Assembly: GCF_000449425.2 (NCBI RefSeq)
Contig: NZ_AVHW01000091.1
Location: 1 to 64,000, forward strand
Direction of reading: 5' to 3'
Origin: Clostridioides difficile CD160
GTDB taxonomy: Bacteria > Bacillota > Clostridia > Peptostreptococcales > Peptostreptococcaceae
Length of the DNA stretch: 64,000 nucleotides
A program made the position numbers and the translations under genes. Position 1 is the first letter of the stretch. Each line of letters begins with the position of its first letter. Below are positions 29,905 to 39,330 of the stretch, piece by piece. The notes below the pieces were generated by a model that was not told the DNA's origin, made no database searches, and saw only the letters and a program-made list of their open reading frames with translations.

Positions 29905-32355
29905 CTAATAACTGCTATTATATTGTTTTTCTAAATTTTTTAGATTATTGAGTATTAAACTCTCATTTAAATCTAATTTTTTCTGTGGTTTTGGCAATAT
30001 TCTTATGAGTACAGAATTTTTTTCATAATTTAAATTAAAGTCAAGTAAATTTAATTCTCTAAACACATTCAATATCGTAAAAAACTTTAATGGAATTACA
30101 TTAAAAGTTCCCTTTATATTTACCATATCCAAATCAATTTCTTTTTTTATGAGTGCTTGTTTATAAATTGTTATAAATTCATCTCTTGATGGAACTATAT
30201 TACTAACTACATTCTTTAAATATAATAGGTCTGTTTTATTATAATATTTTATAATTTCACTTTCTTCTCTTTTATTCTCATATATATACGAATATTCGCC
30301 TTTATTGTATAAATAATCATAAAGAATAATATTATTATATCTTTTTAAGTCTATTTTATCAATATTAGGAGAAAATATAAGCTCTAATTTATCAGTATTT
30401 TTGCTAATATCTTCAATAATATTGTAATTTATCTTAAAATCTAAATCTACAAGTGATATATCTGACACTGCTCTATAAAATCCATTTATAGAATTAGATA
30501 TTATTAATGTACCTTTTTCAAAATAATCAAATATATTTATATCAGTATTTCCATCAAATAATTCAAAATCAGATACAGATATATTATACAAGCTTTGTGT
30601 ATCTTTTGGTATTATTTTTGACATTAATTTCAGTGAAAGTTTGTCATTACTTGCACTTTTAGGTCGAGCTAATCGGATATCTTTAAGTAAAAACTGTACT
30701 TTCCTATTTCCCATATAGTTATTTTCATCTAATTGGAACAATACATCTACTTTGTCTCCTACTTTATACAATGATTTTAAGTGACTCATGTTAAATCCTA
30801 TACATTCATAGCTTTTTTCTTTTTCTATACTTAATTTTAGATGTTGTTGATTTTTACCTATAATTTTTAAATCCTTTAAGATATAATTTCTAACTATAAA
30901 TCTAGGATTTGGATTATTTAATCCAAAAGGCTCTAACTTATGTAATTCTTCTACAAGATTTAAATTTATTACATTTTCTTGTAGTTCAAATTCAACATTC
31001 ACATTCTCTATCATATCATCTTCAGTTAAATTATAATTTGCAAATTTATTTATTTCATTTGCTAAAGCTTCCACATTATCTGAATTTAAAGATAATCCTG
31101 CTGCTTGTTCATGACCTCCAAACTTAGTCATTAAGTCTTTACACTTTACAAGAGCTTCAAACACATTAAATCCTTTTATAGACCTTGCTGAACCAGTAGC
31201 CTCTCCATCTTCTATACCTAAAAGAATCGTAGGTTTATAGTATTTTTCAGTTAGCTTTGATGCTACAATTCCTATTATTCCATGTTGCCAACCTTCTTTA
31301 GCTAAAACCAGCACTTTATCATCATTGTATCTGCTATTAGACTTTAGCATTTTTTCAGCTTCATGATACATCTTAGCCTCAATCATTTGTCTTTCATTAT
31401 TTTTTTCTTCTAATATATTAGCTATTTCTATAGCTTCCTCTTGTGATTGAGTTGTAAACAACTCCACCCCTAGGTAAGAATAACCCAATCTACCAGAAGC
31501 ATTTATCCTAGGACCTATTGCAAAACCTATATGAGAAGAACCTATTTTATCACTTTCTACACCACAAACTTTTATAAGCTCTCTTAATCCAATATTTTTG
31601 CCTTCTTTCATTAATTTTAAACCATTTTTTACAATTATTCTATTTTCATCTATAAGTGGAACAATATCACAAATAGTTGCCAGAGTTACTATTTCTAGAT
31701 AATCATACATACTAGTTTTAAATTCTTCTTTTGGAGTTAATGCTTGAATCATTTTAAATGCTACTCCACATCCACATAGTGAATCAAATGGATAATTACA
31801 ATCTTCTTGTTTTGGATTTATTACTGCAAATGCTGATGGAATCTCATTTTGACATTCATGATGGTCTGTTATTATAACATCTATACCCAAATCATTCGCC
31901 ATATTGACCTCAGATACCGATGTAATTCCACAGTCAACACTTATAATCAAGTCACATCCTCTAGAGCTTATAAGCTTAATAGCCTCTTCATTTATACCAT
32001 AGCCTTCTTCCAATCTATTTGGGATATAGTAATCCACATGATACCCTATACTTTTAAAATATATACATAAAATAGAAGTAGATGACACACCATCAACATC
32101 ATAATCTCCATAAATCCAAATTTTTTCGTTATTTTCAATAGCTGATTTTATCCTATCAACAGCCTTCTGCATATCTTTTATCAAAAAAGGGTCTCTTAAA
32201 TAATCTAAAGATGGATTCATAAATATTTCTGAATCTTTTTCAGTACATATCCCTCTATTTTTTAAAATTTGGCAGATTTCCGGGGAAATATTAATTTTTT
32301 TGCTAAATTCACTTTCCTCTATCTTACCTTTATATTTCAATATCCATTTTTTCAA
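29905..32355 (-). CDS. recJ: Single-stranded-DNA-specific exonuclease RecJ
   Basis: The 816-residue protein has DHH motifs YGDYDVDGVSST (about 82), SVDCGI (about 138), the DHH motif ITDHHE (about 160) and DHHA1 motif KFGGHEQAAGLSL (about 395). A long C-terminal extension (about 560-816) is found in Firmicute RecJ. It acts 5'-3' on ssDNA in recombination and mismatch repair. Confidence 0.94.
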   Translation of the reverse strand: MKKWILKYKGKIEESEFSKKINISPEICQILKNRGICTEKDSEIFMNPSLDYLRDPFLIKDMQKAVDRIKSAIENNEKIWIYGDYDVDGVSSTSILCIYFKSIGYHVDYYIPNRLEEGYGINEEAIKLISSRGCDLIISVDCGITSVSEVNMANDLGIDVIITDHHECQNEIPSAFAVINPKQEDCNYPFDSLCGCGVAFKMIQALTPKEEFKTSMYDYLEIVTLATICDIVPLIDENRIIVKNGLKLMKEGKNIGLRELIKVCGVESDKIGSSHIGFAIGPRINASGRLGYSYLGVELFTTQSQEEAIEIANILEEKNNERQMIEAKMYHEAEKMLKSNSRYNDDKVLVLAKEGWQHGIIGIVASKLTEKYYKPTILLGIEDGEATGSARSIKGFNVFEALVKCKDLMTKFGGHEQAAGLSLNSDNVEALANEINKFANYNLTEDDMIENVNVEFELQENVINLNLVEELHKLEPFGLNNPNPRFIVRNYILKDLKIIGKNQQHLKLSIEKEKSYECIGFNMSHLKSLYKVGDKVDVLFQLDENNYMGNRKVQFLLKDIRLARPKSASNDKLSLKLMSKIIPKDTQSLYNISVSDFELFDGNTDINIFDYFEKGTLIISNSINGFYRAVSDISLVDLDFKINYNIIEDISKNTDKLELIFSPNIDKIDLKRYNNIILYDYLYNKGEYSYIYENKREESEIIKYYNKTDLLYLKNVVSNIVPSRDEFITIYKQALIKKEIDLDMVNIKGTFNVIPLKFFTILNVFRELNLLDFNLNYEKNSVLIRILPKPQKKLDLNESLILNNLKNLEKQYNSSY

Positions 32356-32367
32356 ATTTAATTCCCC

Positions 32368-34032
32368 CTAATCCTTTTTATATTTTGACCTAACACTCCT
32401 TATAACTAAACAAAGTCCTATTATAAAAGATATAAAGAAACCTCCTATAGCAGTAAACTTTATCCATATATTGTTTTCTATATTTGGAGATGCAATTATA
32501 AGGGAAGAACCCACTATAATTGATGCTAACACTAAACTTAGTGATATTTGAGACGTTAACTCTAATATACAATTTTCTAATTTTGTCATTTTTACGTCTT
32601 CAATTTGCATTTTTATATTATTTCTTTCTACATTCTTTAAGATTGCTTTTAGCTGTTTTGGAATAGTTTTTATATCGAGTAATATTTCTTCTACATTTTG
32701 TCTTGAACTTAAAACGACATTTTTAGGATTAAATTTACTCTTATAATGATGTTTCATAAACTCTTTTCCCATAGAACCAAAAGAAAAATCTGAATTTAAA
32801 GTTCTACTTGTTCCTTCTAATGTTATAATAGTCTTAGCAAGAGTCACAAATTGTGCTGGCATGATTATCTTGTACTGTCTAAAAAATCTAAACAGTTCAT
32901 TTAATACATCTGTTACATTTATTTTTTCTATAGAAACATCATAGTAGTAATGTATTAGATAAAGTAAATCCTGTCTAAGACCTTTAATATCTGCTTCTCC
33001 ATTTAGTGCATCCATTTCTATCAACAAGTATATTATCTTGTCAACATTCTTTTCTACACCTGCTAATGCAATTTCATTTAATTGGTTTAGTGTTTTATTG
33101 TCAATAATTCCAATCATTCCGAAATCTATATATGCTATCTTGTTTTTAGCAACTACAAATATATTACCTGGATGTGGGTCTGCATGAAAAAATCCATGGG
33201 ATAATACTTGTGTAAAAAAAGACCTCACTCCTATTTCAACAATAGTTTTTGTATTATAACCCAGTCTCTTTATTCTTTCTACATCACTTAATTTTGTGCC
33301 ATTAACCTTCTCCATTACTAAAATTTTCTTAGTATTATATTCTGGGTATATTTTAGGTATATATACTTCATCGCTATTTTTAAATATCCTAGAGAATTTA
33401 GTTGCATTTATAGCTTCAAAAGTATAATCTAGTTCTCTCATTAATTGAGTTTGAAATTCTTCAATCATTTGTACTAAGTCTAAATTAAAATCTTTTTTTA
33501 AATCCTTTAAAGTATTTGCAACCGTTCTAAGAATTTCTAAATCAGACTTTATTATTTTCTCTATATTTGGTCTTTGAATTTTTACAATTACTTCTTCTCC
33601 AGTTCTAAGTACGCCCTCATAAACTTGTCCAATTGAAGCAGCTGCAATTGGCTCTTCTTTAAACTCTAAGAATATCTCTTCTATACTTAATCCTACTTCT
33701 TCTTTAAATATCTCAATGGCTATATTTGAGTCAAATTTCTCCACATCATCTCTAAGTTTTGATATTTCATCAATTATATCTTGGTCTAACAAGTCTTTTC
33801 TTGTACTCAGTATCTGCCCTATTTTTATATATGTAGGCCCTAATTCTTCTAAAACTCTTTTTATTCTCTCACCAGTTGTCATATTTTTTATTTCTTCTGG
33901 TGGGTCAAATAGTGGAATTTTATAAGCTATTCCTTCTATATTTAATCTTTCTACAATAAAACTAAAACCATACTTTATTAAAACATATCCAATTTCTCTA
34001 TATCTTTTTAAATTTCTATAACTTATTCTCAA
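32368..34032 (-). CDS. UbiB/ABC1 (ADCK)-family atypical kinase
   Basis: The 554-residue protein has the family KxGQ motif LGPTYIKIGQILSTRKD (about 70), AAASIGQVYEG Ala-rich loop (about 132), HADPHPGN (about 288) and AYIDFGMIG. Two C-terminal membrane helices lie at about 495-548. In other bacteria UbiB supports quinone synthesis; this anaerobe probably lacks ubiquinone, so the role here is open. It starts after a short spacer and continues into recJ with a 12-base gap. Confidence 0.88.
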   Translation of the reverse strand: MRISYRNLKRYREIGYVLIKYGFSFIVERLNIEGIAYKIPLFDPPEEIKNMTTGERIKRVLEELGPTYIKIGQILSTRKDLLDQDIIDEISKLRDDVEKFDSNIAIEIFKEEVGLSIEEIFLEFKEEPIAAASIGQVYEGVLRTGEEVIVKIQRPNIEKIIKSDLEILRTVANTLKDLKKDFNLDLVQMIEEFQTQLMRELDYTFEAINATKFSRIFKNSDEVYIPKIYPEYNTKKILVMEKVNGTKLSDVERIKRLGYNTKTIVEIGVRSFFTQVLSHGFFHADPHPGNIFVVAKNKIAYIDFGMIGIIDNKTLNQLNEIALAGVEKNVDKIIYLLIEMDALNGEADIKGLRQDLLYLIHYYYDVSIEKINVTDVLNELFRFFRQYKIIMPAQFVTLAKTIITLEGTSRTLNSDFSFGSMGKEFMKHHYKSKFNPKNVVLSSRQNVEEILLDIKTIPKQLKAILKNVERNNIKMQIEDVKMTKLENCILELTSQISLSLVLASIIVGSSLIIASPNIENNIWIKFTAIGGFFISFIIGLCLVIRSVRSKYKKD

Positions 34033-34271
34033 ATATTTTCACTCCTAAAATAGGTATACCCAAAAACTTACACCTTAATTTATCACATATATGACATTAT
34101 CCTACCAATTGATATTCTAATATCCTCTTTAATATTTAATTTTATCACATATACTAGTAATTTTATTAAAATTATTTAACTCAGTTAATTTTTATTTTTG
34201 ACATTTTATACCTATTTTAATCAGGCACTTTTTTTAAACTAAAATATCAACTAAATTTAATAAAATAAATT

Positions 34272-34318
34272 AGTGGTTGCCTCAAAACAGATTTAAGTAT
34301 GTTTTGAAACAACCACCT
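34272..34318 (-). terminator. Terminator of the gamma-carbonic anhydrase gene
   Basis: On the minus strand GGTGGTTGTTTCAAAACA pairs with TGTTTTGAGGCAACCACT, with a T-rich tail after it. It lies just after the gene's stop. Confidence 0.75.
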
Positions 34319-34324
34319 TTTAAT

Positions 34325-34822
34325 TTAATATTTTTGATTTTGTGCTGCTTCTAGATACCATTCATAGGATTCATCAATATATCTTTTATCTTCTTCTGTA
34401 AGTTCTCTAACAACCTTACCAGGAGACCCCATTATCAAAACACCTGGTGGAAACTTCTTATTAGATGTAATTAATGTACCTGCTCCTATCAAAGTATATT
34501 CTCCTATTTCAGCATTATCCAATATTATTGAACCCATACCAATCAAAACATTGTCGCTAATTTTACAACCATGAACTATTGACCTATGCCCGACTGTTAC
34601 ATTGTTACCAATTATAGTGTCTGCATCTCCATGAACTATAGAACAATCTTGTATATTAGTATTTTCTCCAATAGTTATCGGTCCTTCATCTCCTCTAACT
34701 ACCGCATTATACCATACACTTGAATTCTTGCCTATTTTGACGTTTCCAATTATATCTGCTGATTTTGCCACAAATACACTTTCATCAATTAAAGGCTTAT
34801 CTTCCAAATAATCTCTAATCAT
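34325..34822 (-). CDS. Gamma-carbonic anhydrase-like hexapeptide-repeat protein
   Basis: The 165-residue left-handed beta-helix protein has hexapeptide repeats from about 10 to 135 and metal-site histidines in SIVHGD (about 65) and TVGHRSIVHG (about 80-90). It is close to YrdA/PaaY-like gamma-CAs, whose catalytic activity is often weak or untested. It lies 28 bases after the SCIFF maturase on the same strand. Confidence 0.85.
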   Translation of the reverse strand: MIRDYLEDKPLIDESVFVAKSADIIGNVKIGKNSSVWYNAVVRGDEGPITIGENTNIQDCSIVHGDADTIIGNNVTVGHRSIVHGCKISDNVLIGMGSIILDNAEIGEYTLIGAGTLITSNKKFPPGVLIMGSPGKVVRELTEEDKRYIDESYEWYLEAAQNQKY

Positions 34823-34850
34823 ATATAAACAACTCCTTTAAGATATAAAT

Positions 34851-36230
34851 TTAGTTAGTTGCTCCTTCTAACATCAACTTAGCTTGTATCATTATAGAGC
34901 ACTCTGTACGTTTTCTTTGCATTTCACATCCTAATTCATATGGTTTTGATATGTCATTATTAAAGTTTATTGCATTTGCATGACATCCACCTGAACAGTA
35001 AAACTTATTCCAACATTGTTTACACTCTTCTTTAGTATATACATGAGCTTCTCTAAACATATTTTTTAAGCTTTCTGGAAGTACAATTTCTTCATCAAAT
35101 ATATTTGCCATTTTAAATTCTTCATTTCCAACAAATTGATGGCATGGATAGATATCTCCATTTGGTGTTACAGAAAGATATTCATTTCCAGCACCACATC
35201 CAGTTATTCTCTTTATTACACATGGTCCTTGATTTAAGTCTATCATAAAATGGAAAAACTTAAATCCATCTCCTTGTAATTGTCTATCTGCATACTCCAC
35301 AGCAAACTTTTCATACTCTTCAAATATCTTAGGTAAATCTTCTTCTCTAAGTGCATATGGATTACTTTCATCTCCAACAACTGGCTCTACAGATGTTAAT
35401 TTAAAGCCTAAATCTGCAAAATGCATAACATCTTTAGCAAAATCCAAATTATCTCTTGTAAATGTTCCTCTTATATAGTAATACTTATCTTTTGCTCTTT
35501 TTTCCACAAGCTTTTTAAATCGTGGTAATGTAATATCATAACTTCCTTTATCATTTAAAGTTGGTCTCATATTATCATTAATTTCTTTTCTTCCATCTAA
35601 ACTTAAAACCACATTATGCATATTTTCATTTATATAATCTATAATTTCATCATTTAATAGTACACCATTTGTAGTTATTGTAAATCTTATATTTTTATTA
35701 TAATCTTTTTCAATACTTCTACCATAATCAACTAACTGTTTTACAACTTCAAAATTCATCAAAGGCTCTCCACCAAAGAAATCTATCTCTAAGTTCTTTC
35801 TACTGCCTGAATTAGCAATCAAATAGTCTATTGCTGCCTTACCTACTTCAAAGCTCATAAGTTCTTTTTCTCCACCAAAGTCACCTTGAGCTGCAAAACA
35901 GTATTTACATTTTAAATTACAATCATGTGCTACATTCAAACATAAAGCTTTTACCACAGGTTCTCTATGTACAAAACTTGGATGATATTGATATGTATCT
36001 TCTGTATATAAAAGACCTTCTTTTTCTAAATTTGATATTTCTTCATATGCTTCATTTATTTTTTCTTCTTCATATTTAGATTTTAATACATCTAATACTT
36101 CTTCCTTACTTTTTTCTTTATAAAAGTCTAATAAGTCGTATGCAACATCATCTAATACATGAACAGCTCCACCATTCACATCTAAAACGATATTATATCC
36201 ATTCATAGAAAATTTATGTATCATACTCAT
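34851..36230 (-). CDS. SCIFF peptide radical SAM maturase
   Basis: The 459-residue protein has an N-terminal RRE-like peptide-binding region (1-85), a radical SAM motif CNLKCKYC in AHDCNLKCKYCFAAQGDFGG (about 100-115), FFGGEPLMN (about 155) and a C-terminal SPASM/twitch domain with CGAGNEYLS (about 347), CHQF and CKQCWNKFYCSGGCH (about 408). It matches CteB-type enzymes that install a Cys-to-Thr thioether in the six-Cys SCIFF peptide. No SCIFF precursor gene is visible beside it. Confidence 0.87.
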   Translation of the reverse strand: MSMIHKFSMNGYNIVLDVNGGAVHVLDDVAYDLLDFYKEKSKEEVLDVLKSKYEEEKINEAYEEISNLEKEGLLYTEDTYQYHPSFVHREPVVKALCLNVAHDCNLKCKYCFAAQGDFGGEKELMSFEVGKAAIDYLIANSGSRKNLEIDFFGGEPLMNFEVVKQLVDYGRSIEKDYNKNIRFTITTNGVLLNDEIIDYINENMHNVVLSLDGRKEINDNMRPTLNDKGSYDITLPRFKKLVEKRAKDKYYYIRGTFTRDNLDFAKDVMHFADLGFKLTSVEPVVGDESNPYALREEDLPKIFEEYEKFAVEYADRQLQGDGFKFFHFMIDLNQGPCVIKRITGCGAGNEYLSVTPNGDIYPCHQFVGNEEFKMANIFDEEIVLPESLKNMFREAHVYTKEECKQCWNKFYCSGGCHANAINFNNDISKPYELGCEMQRKRTECSIMIQAKLMLEGATN

Positions 36231-36330
36231 AACCTACCTCCTAAATTACTATCTATACTAAAGTTTTTTATTATTTTAATTAAACTTTACCCTTCATTAT
36301 ATCATAAGTTTATCTAAAATACATACAATA

Positions 36331-36360
36331 CAAAAATGACTTACTAATCGTAAGTCATTT
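36331..36360 (-). terminator. Terminator of the agrB-agrD operon
   Basis: A perfect 11-bp stem (36334-36344 with 36350-36360), GTAAGTCATTT on the 3' arm, is followed on the minus strand by TTTTTG. The rest of 36231-36524 is AT-rich without a gene. Confidence 0.8.
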
Positions 36361-36524
36361 CATTGGATACACTATATCCCCCTAAATTGGCACACTAATG
36401 CACTATTAAATATATATTATACACCTGTAAAATAAATTTTGTATCTAGTTTTATATGGTTTTAACCTTATTAAAATATAATAATTCCTTTTTTATAATAA
36501 TTTTATGTAAATAATTGCTTGTGT

Positions 36525-36671
36525 TTAATTTTTCTTCTTTAAAGTCTTAATTTCTTCAGGAACTTTAGGCTGATGTATAATCCATGGACAAGTACTATTA
36601 GCTGACAATATAGCAGTGCTAAGTGCTAATGAACTAGCAAATTTCATAAATTTTACAATAAACTTCTTCAT
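36525..36671 (-). CDS. agrD: AgrD autoinducing peptide precursor
   Basis: A 48-residue ORF starts at ATG 36671 with its RBS (AGGGAG) inside the end of agrB. It has an amphipathic N-terminal leader (MKKFIVKFMKFASS), a central segment NSTCPWII (residues 25-32) and a charged C-terminal tail (PEEIKTLKKKN). Cys28 with the following four residues fits a five-membered thiolactone ring CPWII, the reported C. difficile TI-type signal. AgrB processes it and releases the peptide, which in C. difficile is linked to toxin and motility control. Confidence 0.9.
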   Translation of the reverse strand: MKKFIVKFMKFASSLALSTAILSANSTCPWIIHQPKVPEEIKTLKKKN

Positions 36672-36674
36672 AAC

Positions 36675-37280
36675 TTAATTCTCCCTCATACATATTTTAC
36701 TTATATTCTTAGCTTTTAATTTTCCTAATACCAACATTATAAATATCCAAAACATAGCAAATACACTATATATGAAATAATCTACAAATATATTTAATAA
36801 AAAACTTAAAACTGTCATTGATAACACTACTGTAGATATAAATACAGCAACTTTTTTGTAAGTTGATTTTTCTCTATTACTAATAGGATTACTTCTATGC
36901 TCTATTGGACAGAGAAGACAAATTCCAATCCAACTAATACTAGCAATAATCATAATGATATTTTTAAATAAGTATATATTTAGATTTTCTATAATTAATA
37001 TTGTAGACAAAATTATAAAAACAAAAGTCAATAGGCATCTAAAATAATTGTCTGCATGATACCCTCCTGAAAATTGTCTTATTGGACAGTAGCACATCAA
37101 GAAAAACAATACATATGTAAATTTACCAAATAAAAAACCTATGAGCAACATGGTCGTTATATTAACTATAAAAGCCATTAATATTTCAAATCCATAAGAG
37201 TAAACTCTGGATTCATTATTATCTATCATATTATTACAGATTAAAACAGATGTCATTTTATCAGCATATTTCTTAAACAT
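36675..37280 (-). CDS. agrB: AgrB peptide protease/transporter
   Basis: From ATG 37280 (after GGAGGT with 4-base spacing; a TTG at 37292 is unlikely) the protein has 201 residues, about six membrane helices and the catalytic pair His75 and Cys82 in GGYHADNYFRC, the same 7-residue spacing as S. aureus AgrB His77/Cys84. It cleaves the AgrD tail and forms the thiolactone. No agrC or agrA gene is nearby, as in the agr1 locus of C. difficile 630. Confidence 0.92.
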   Translation of the reverse strand: MFKKYADKMTSVLICNNMIDNNESRVYSYGFEILMAFIVNITTMLLIGFLFGKFTYVLFFLMCYCPIRQFSGGYHADNYFRCLLTFVFIILSTILIIENLNIYLFKNIIMIIASISWIGICLLCPIEHRSNPISNREKSTYKKVAVFISTVVLSMTVLSFLLNIFVDYFIYSVFAMFWIFIMLVLGKLKAKNISKICMREN

Positions 37281-37309
37281 TTTTACCTCCAAAAAAATTT
37301 TACATACAT

Positions 37310-37376
37310 AGAATACCTTCTTTTTTGAGAAAATTCAATATACTTTACAAAACTAGTTGTTAAAATTGTAAAACTG
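37310..37376 (-). promoter_or_regulatory. agrBD promoter with LytTR-like direct repeats
   Basis: On the minus strand a -35 TTGAAT (37333-37338) and -10 TATTCT (37310-37315) are 17 bp apart. Upstream lie two 9-bp direct repeats, CAGTTTTAC (37368-37376) and TAGTTTTGT (37347-37355), 12 bp apart, the spacing of AgrA/LytTR-regulator sites. The match to the LytTR consensus is partial. Confidence 0.5.
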
Positions 37377-37465
37377 GTCAAAAAAAGACCTATATAAATT
37401 TTTAGATATTCTTTATATAACAAAATAATTATAATAAAATAATTTTACTATGTTTTATATATATA

Positions 37466-37500
37466 AAAACACCTAACTTATTACTATAAGCTAGGCGTCT
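37466..37500 (-). terminator. Terminator of the DUF4116 gene
   Basis: On the minus strand ACGCCTAGCTTA pairs with TAAGTTAGGTGT (two G-U pairs), then TTTTTATAT follows. Confidence 0.7.
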
Positions 37501-37556
37501 TTATACAGTACAAAATATCAGTTTTTAATTTATTTACAGATATTCTTCTATATATT

Positions 37557-38987
37557 TCAACTTTGTTTTTGTTTTACATATTGTAGTGCTTTTCTATTCT
37601 GTTTTACTGCCTCTAAGCAAATTTTTTCTGTTTGATTATCAACAAATTCCAAAGCTCTATAATTTTGTTTTACTGCTTCTAGACACACTTTTTCTGTTTG
37701 TTTTTTCACATATTTCAACATTCTATAATCTTGCTTTACTGCTTTTAAACAAATTTCTTCTGTTTGCTCTTTTACATATTTAAGGGCCTCATAACTTTGA
37801 TTTACTGCCTCTAAACAAACTTCTTCTGTTTGTTTCTTTACATATTGTAAAGCATTATAATTTTCTCTTACTGCCTCTATGCACATTAATTCAGTCTGAT
37901 TTTCTATATATTTAAGAGTCTTTCCATTTTGTTTTACTGCTTCTACAAAAACTCTTTCTGTTGGAACTTTTACATAACTTAATATTTCTTTTATTTGAAG
38001 TTCTTCAAATGAACCTTTTATTGCCTCTATACATATATCTTCTGTCTGTTTTTTTACATATTGCAAGACTTTCCCATTTTGTCTAACTGCTTCTATACAT
38101 ATATCTTCTGTCTGTTCTTTTACATATTGTAACGCTCTTCCATCATTTCTAACTGCTTCCATACATATATCTTCTGTCTGTTTTTTTACATATTGTAGTG
38201 CCATATAACTTCTTCTAACTGCTTCTATACATATTTCTTCTGTCTGCTCATTTACATAATACAATGCAAAATCATTTTGTTTTACTGCTTCTATACATAT
38301 TTCTTCTGTTTGCTCTTTTACACAAGGTAGTGCACTATAATTTTCTTTTACTGCTTCTAAACATATACTATTATTTTGTTCTTTAACATAAGCTAGAGAT
38401 TTTCCATCTTTTTTTACTGCTTCTAAACATATAGTTGGAGTTTGCTCTTTTATATCTTTAAGTATCTCTGCAACATCATTTTTTGATGCCCTTTCTATAA
38501 ATGCTAGACACACATCTTCAGTTTGCTCTTCTACAAATTTAAAAACTTCCATGACATCATGAGTAGATGCATTTTTTATAGCCTCAATTAATACATTATC
38601 TGTCTTGTCATTTATGTAGTACAAGGCTCTGTAGTTCTGCTTGACTGCTTCTATACAAATATCCTCTGTTTGATTTGTTATATACTTAAGAGCCTTGTAT
38701 GTCTGTTTGACTGCTTCCATACATACTCCATAAGTCTTATCTTTTACAAACTCAATTATAGTACCATCCTGTTTTACTGCTAATAAACACATTTCCTCTG
38801 TTTGATTTTCTATGTCTTTCAATTCTCTGTAATCATATTTTACTCTGCTTAAGTCATTTAAATGTACTTTACTTTCTTCCTTTGAATTTTCCTCATTATT
38901 CTCTATATCATCCTCAAATTCTTCATCATCTAAATAGTCATCTTTTTCTGGTAAAAATATAGATTTAATTTTATTTTTTATATCCAT
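37557..38987 (-). CDS. DUF4116 repeat protein (about 18 tandem repeats)
   Basis: The 476-residue protein has an acidic N-terminus (about 12-50, rich in Asp/Glu) and then about 18 tandem copies of a 22-residue unit of the form QTEEICIEAVKQNGKALQYV, i.e. DUF4116 repeats, probably forming an alpha-solenoid. There is no signal peptide, so it is likely cytoplasmic. DUF4116 proteins have no clear function that I know of. Similar DNA in adjacent copies makes the array prone to copy-number change. Start at ATG after GGAGG. Confidence 0.82.
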   Translation of the reverse strand: MDIKNKIKSIFLPEKDDYLDDEEFEDDIENNEENSKEESKVHLNDLSRVKYDYRELKDIENQTEEMCLLAVKQDGTIIEFVKDKTYGVCMEAVKQTYKALKYITNQTEDICIEAVKQNYRALYYINDKTDNVLIEAIKNASTHDVMEVFKFVEEQTEDVCLAFIERASKNDVAEILKDIKEQTPTICLEAVKKDGKSLAYVKEQNNSICLEAVKENYSALPCVKEQTEEICIEAVKQNDFALYYVNEQTEEICIEAVRRSYMALQYVKKQTEDICMEAVRNDGRALQYVKEQTEDICIEAVRQNGKVLQYVKKQTEDICIEAIKGSFEELQIKEILSYVKVPTERVFVEAVKQNGKTLKYIENQTELMCIEAVRENYNALQYVKKQTEEVCLEAVNQSYEALKYVKEQTEEICLKAVKQDYRMLKYVKKQTEKVCLEAVKQNYRALEFVDNQTEKICLEAVKQNRKALQYVKQKQS

Positions 38988-39330
38988 AAAATTAACCTCC
39001 TTTAATACGATTTTATCATTAAAGTAAATCGTTTTTAAGTATTTATTTAATTAATTTTATATTAAGTTCCTTTAAAAGTCCATTCATTGTCGATAGATTA
39101 TATTTTATATTAATAAATTTATTTTACATATGTGGGGTAATAAATTTAATAGTGGACAGTTTCCATCCCATTAGTATACACTATTTATATTTATTACTCA
39201 TTTATAGTGATTTTTTTCAATTTTTTTCTTATTTACTATATCATAATTATCCAATTTATGATATTATTTAAATATAATATAAGTTTTATAAAGTATATTA
39301 AATATATTATAAGATGGAGGTCGAGTAATT
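38988..39330. other. Divergent intergenic region
   Basis: About 340 AT-rich bases between the DUF4116 gene and the next divergent gene. It must contain promoters for both, but I see no convincing conserved site, RNA structure or gene. Confidence 0.35.

Noticed and set aside
36241-36530. Search for a SCIFF precursor beside the maturase
   Set aside because: No ORF of about 45 residues with six Cys is present here on either strand.
37284-37292. TTG start 12 bases upstream for agrB
   Set aside because: The ATG at 37280 has GGAGGT at good spacing; the TTG would lie on that RBS.
37557-38987. Possible CRISPR array because of regular repeats in DNA
   Set aside because: The repeats are coding (period about 66 bp, in frame, diverged by codon) and have no spacers; this is the DUF4116 protein.
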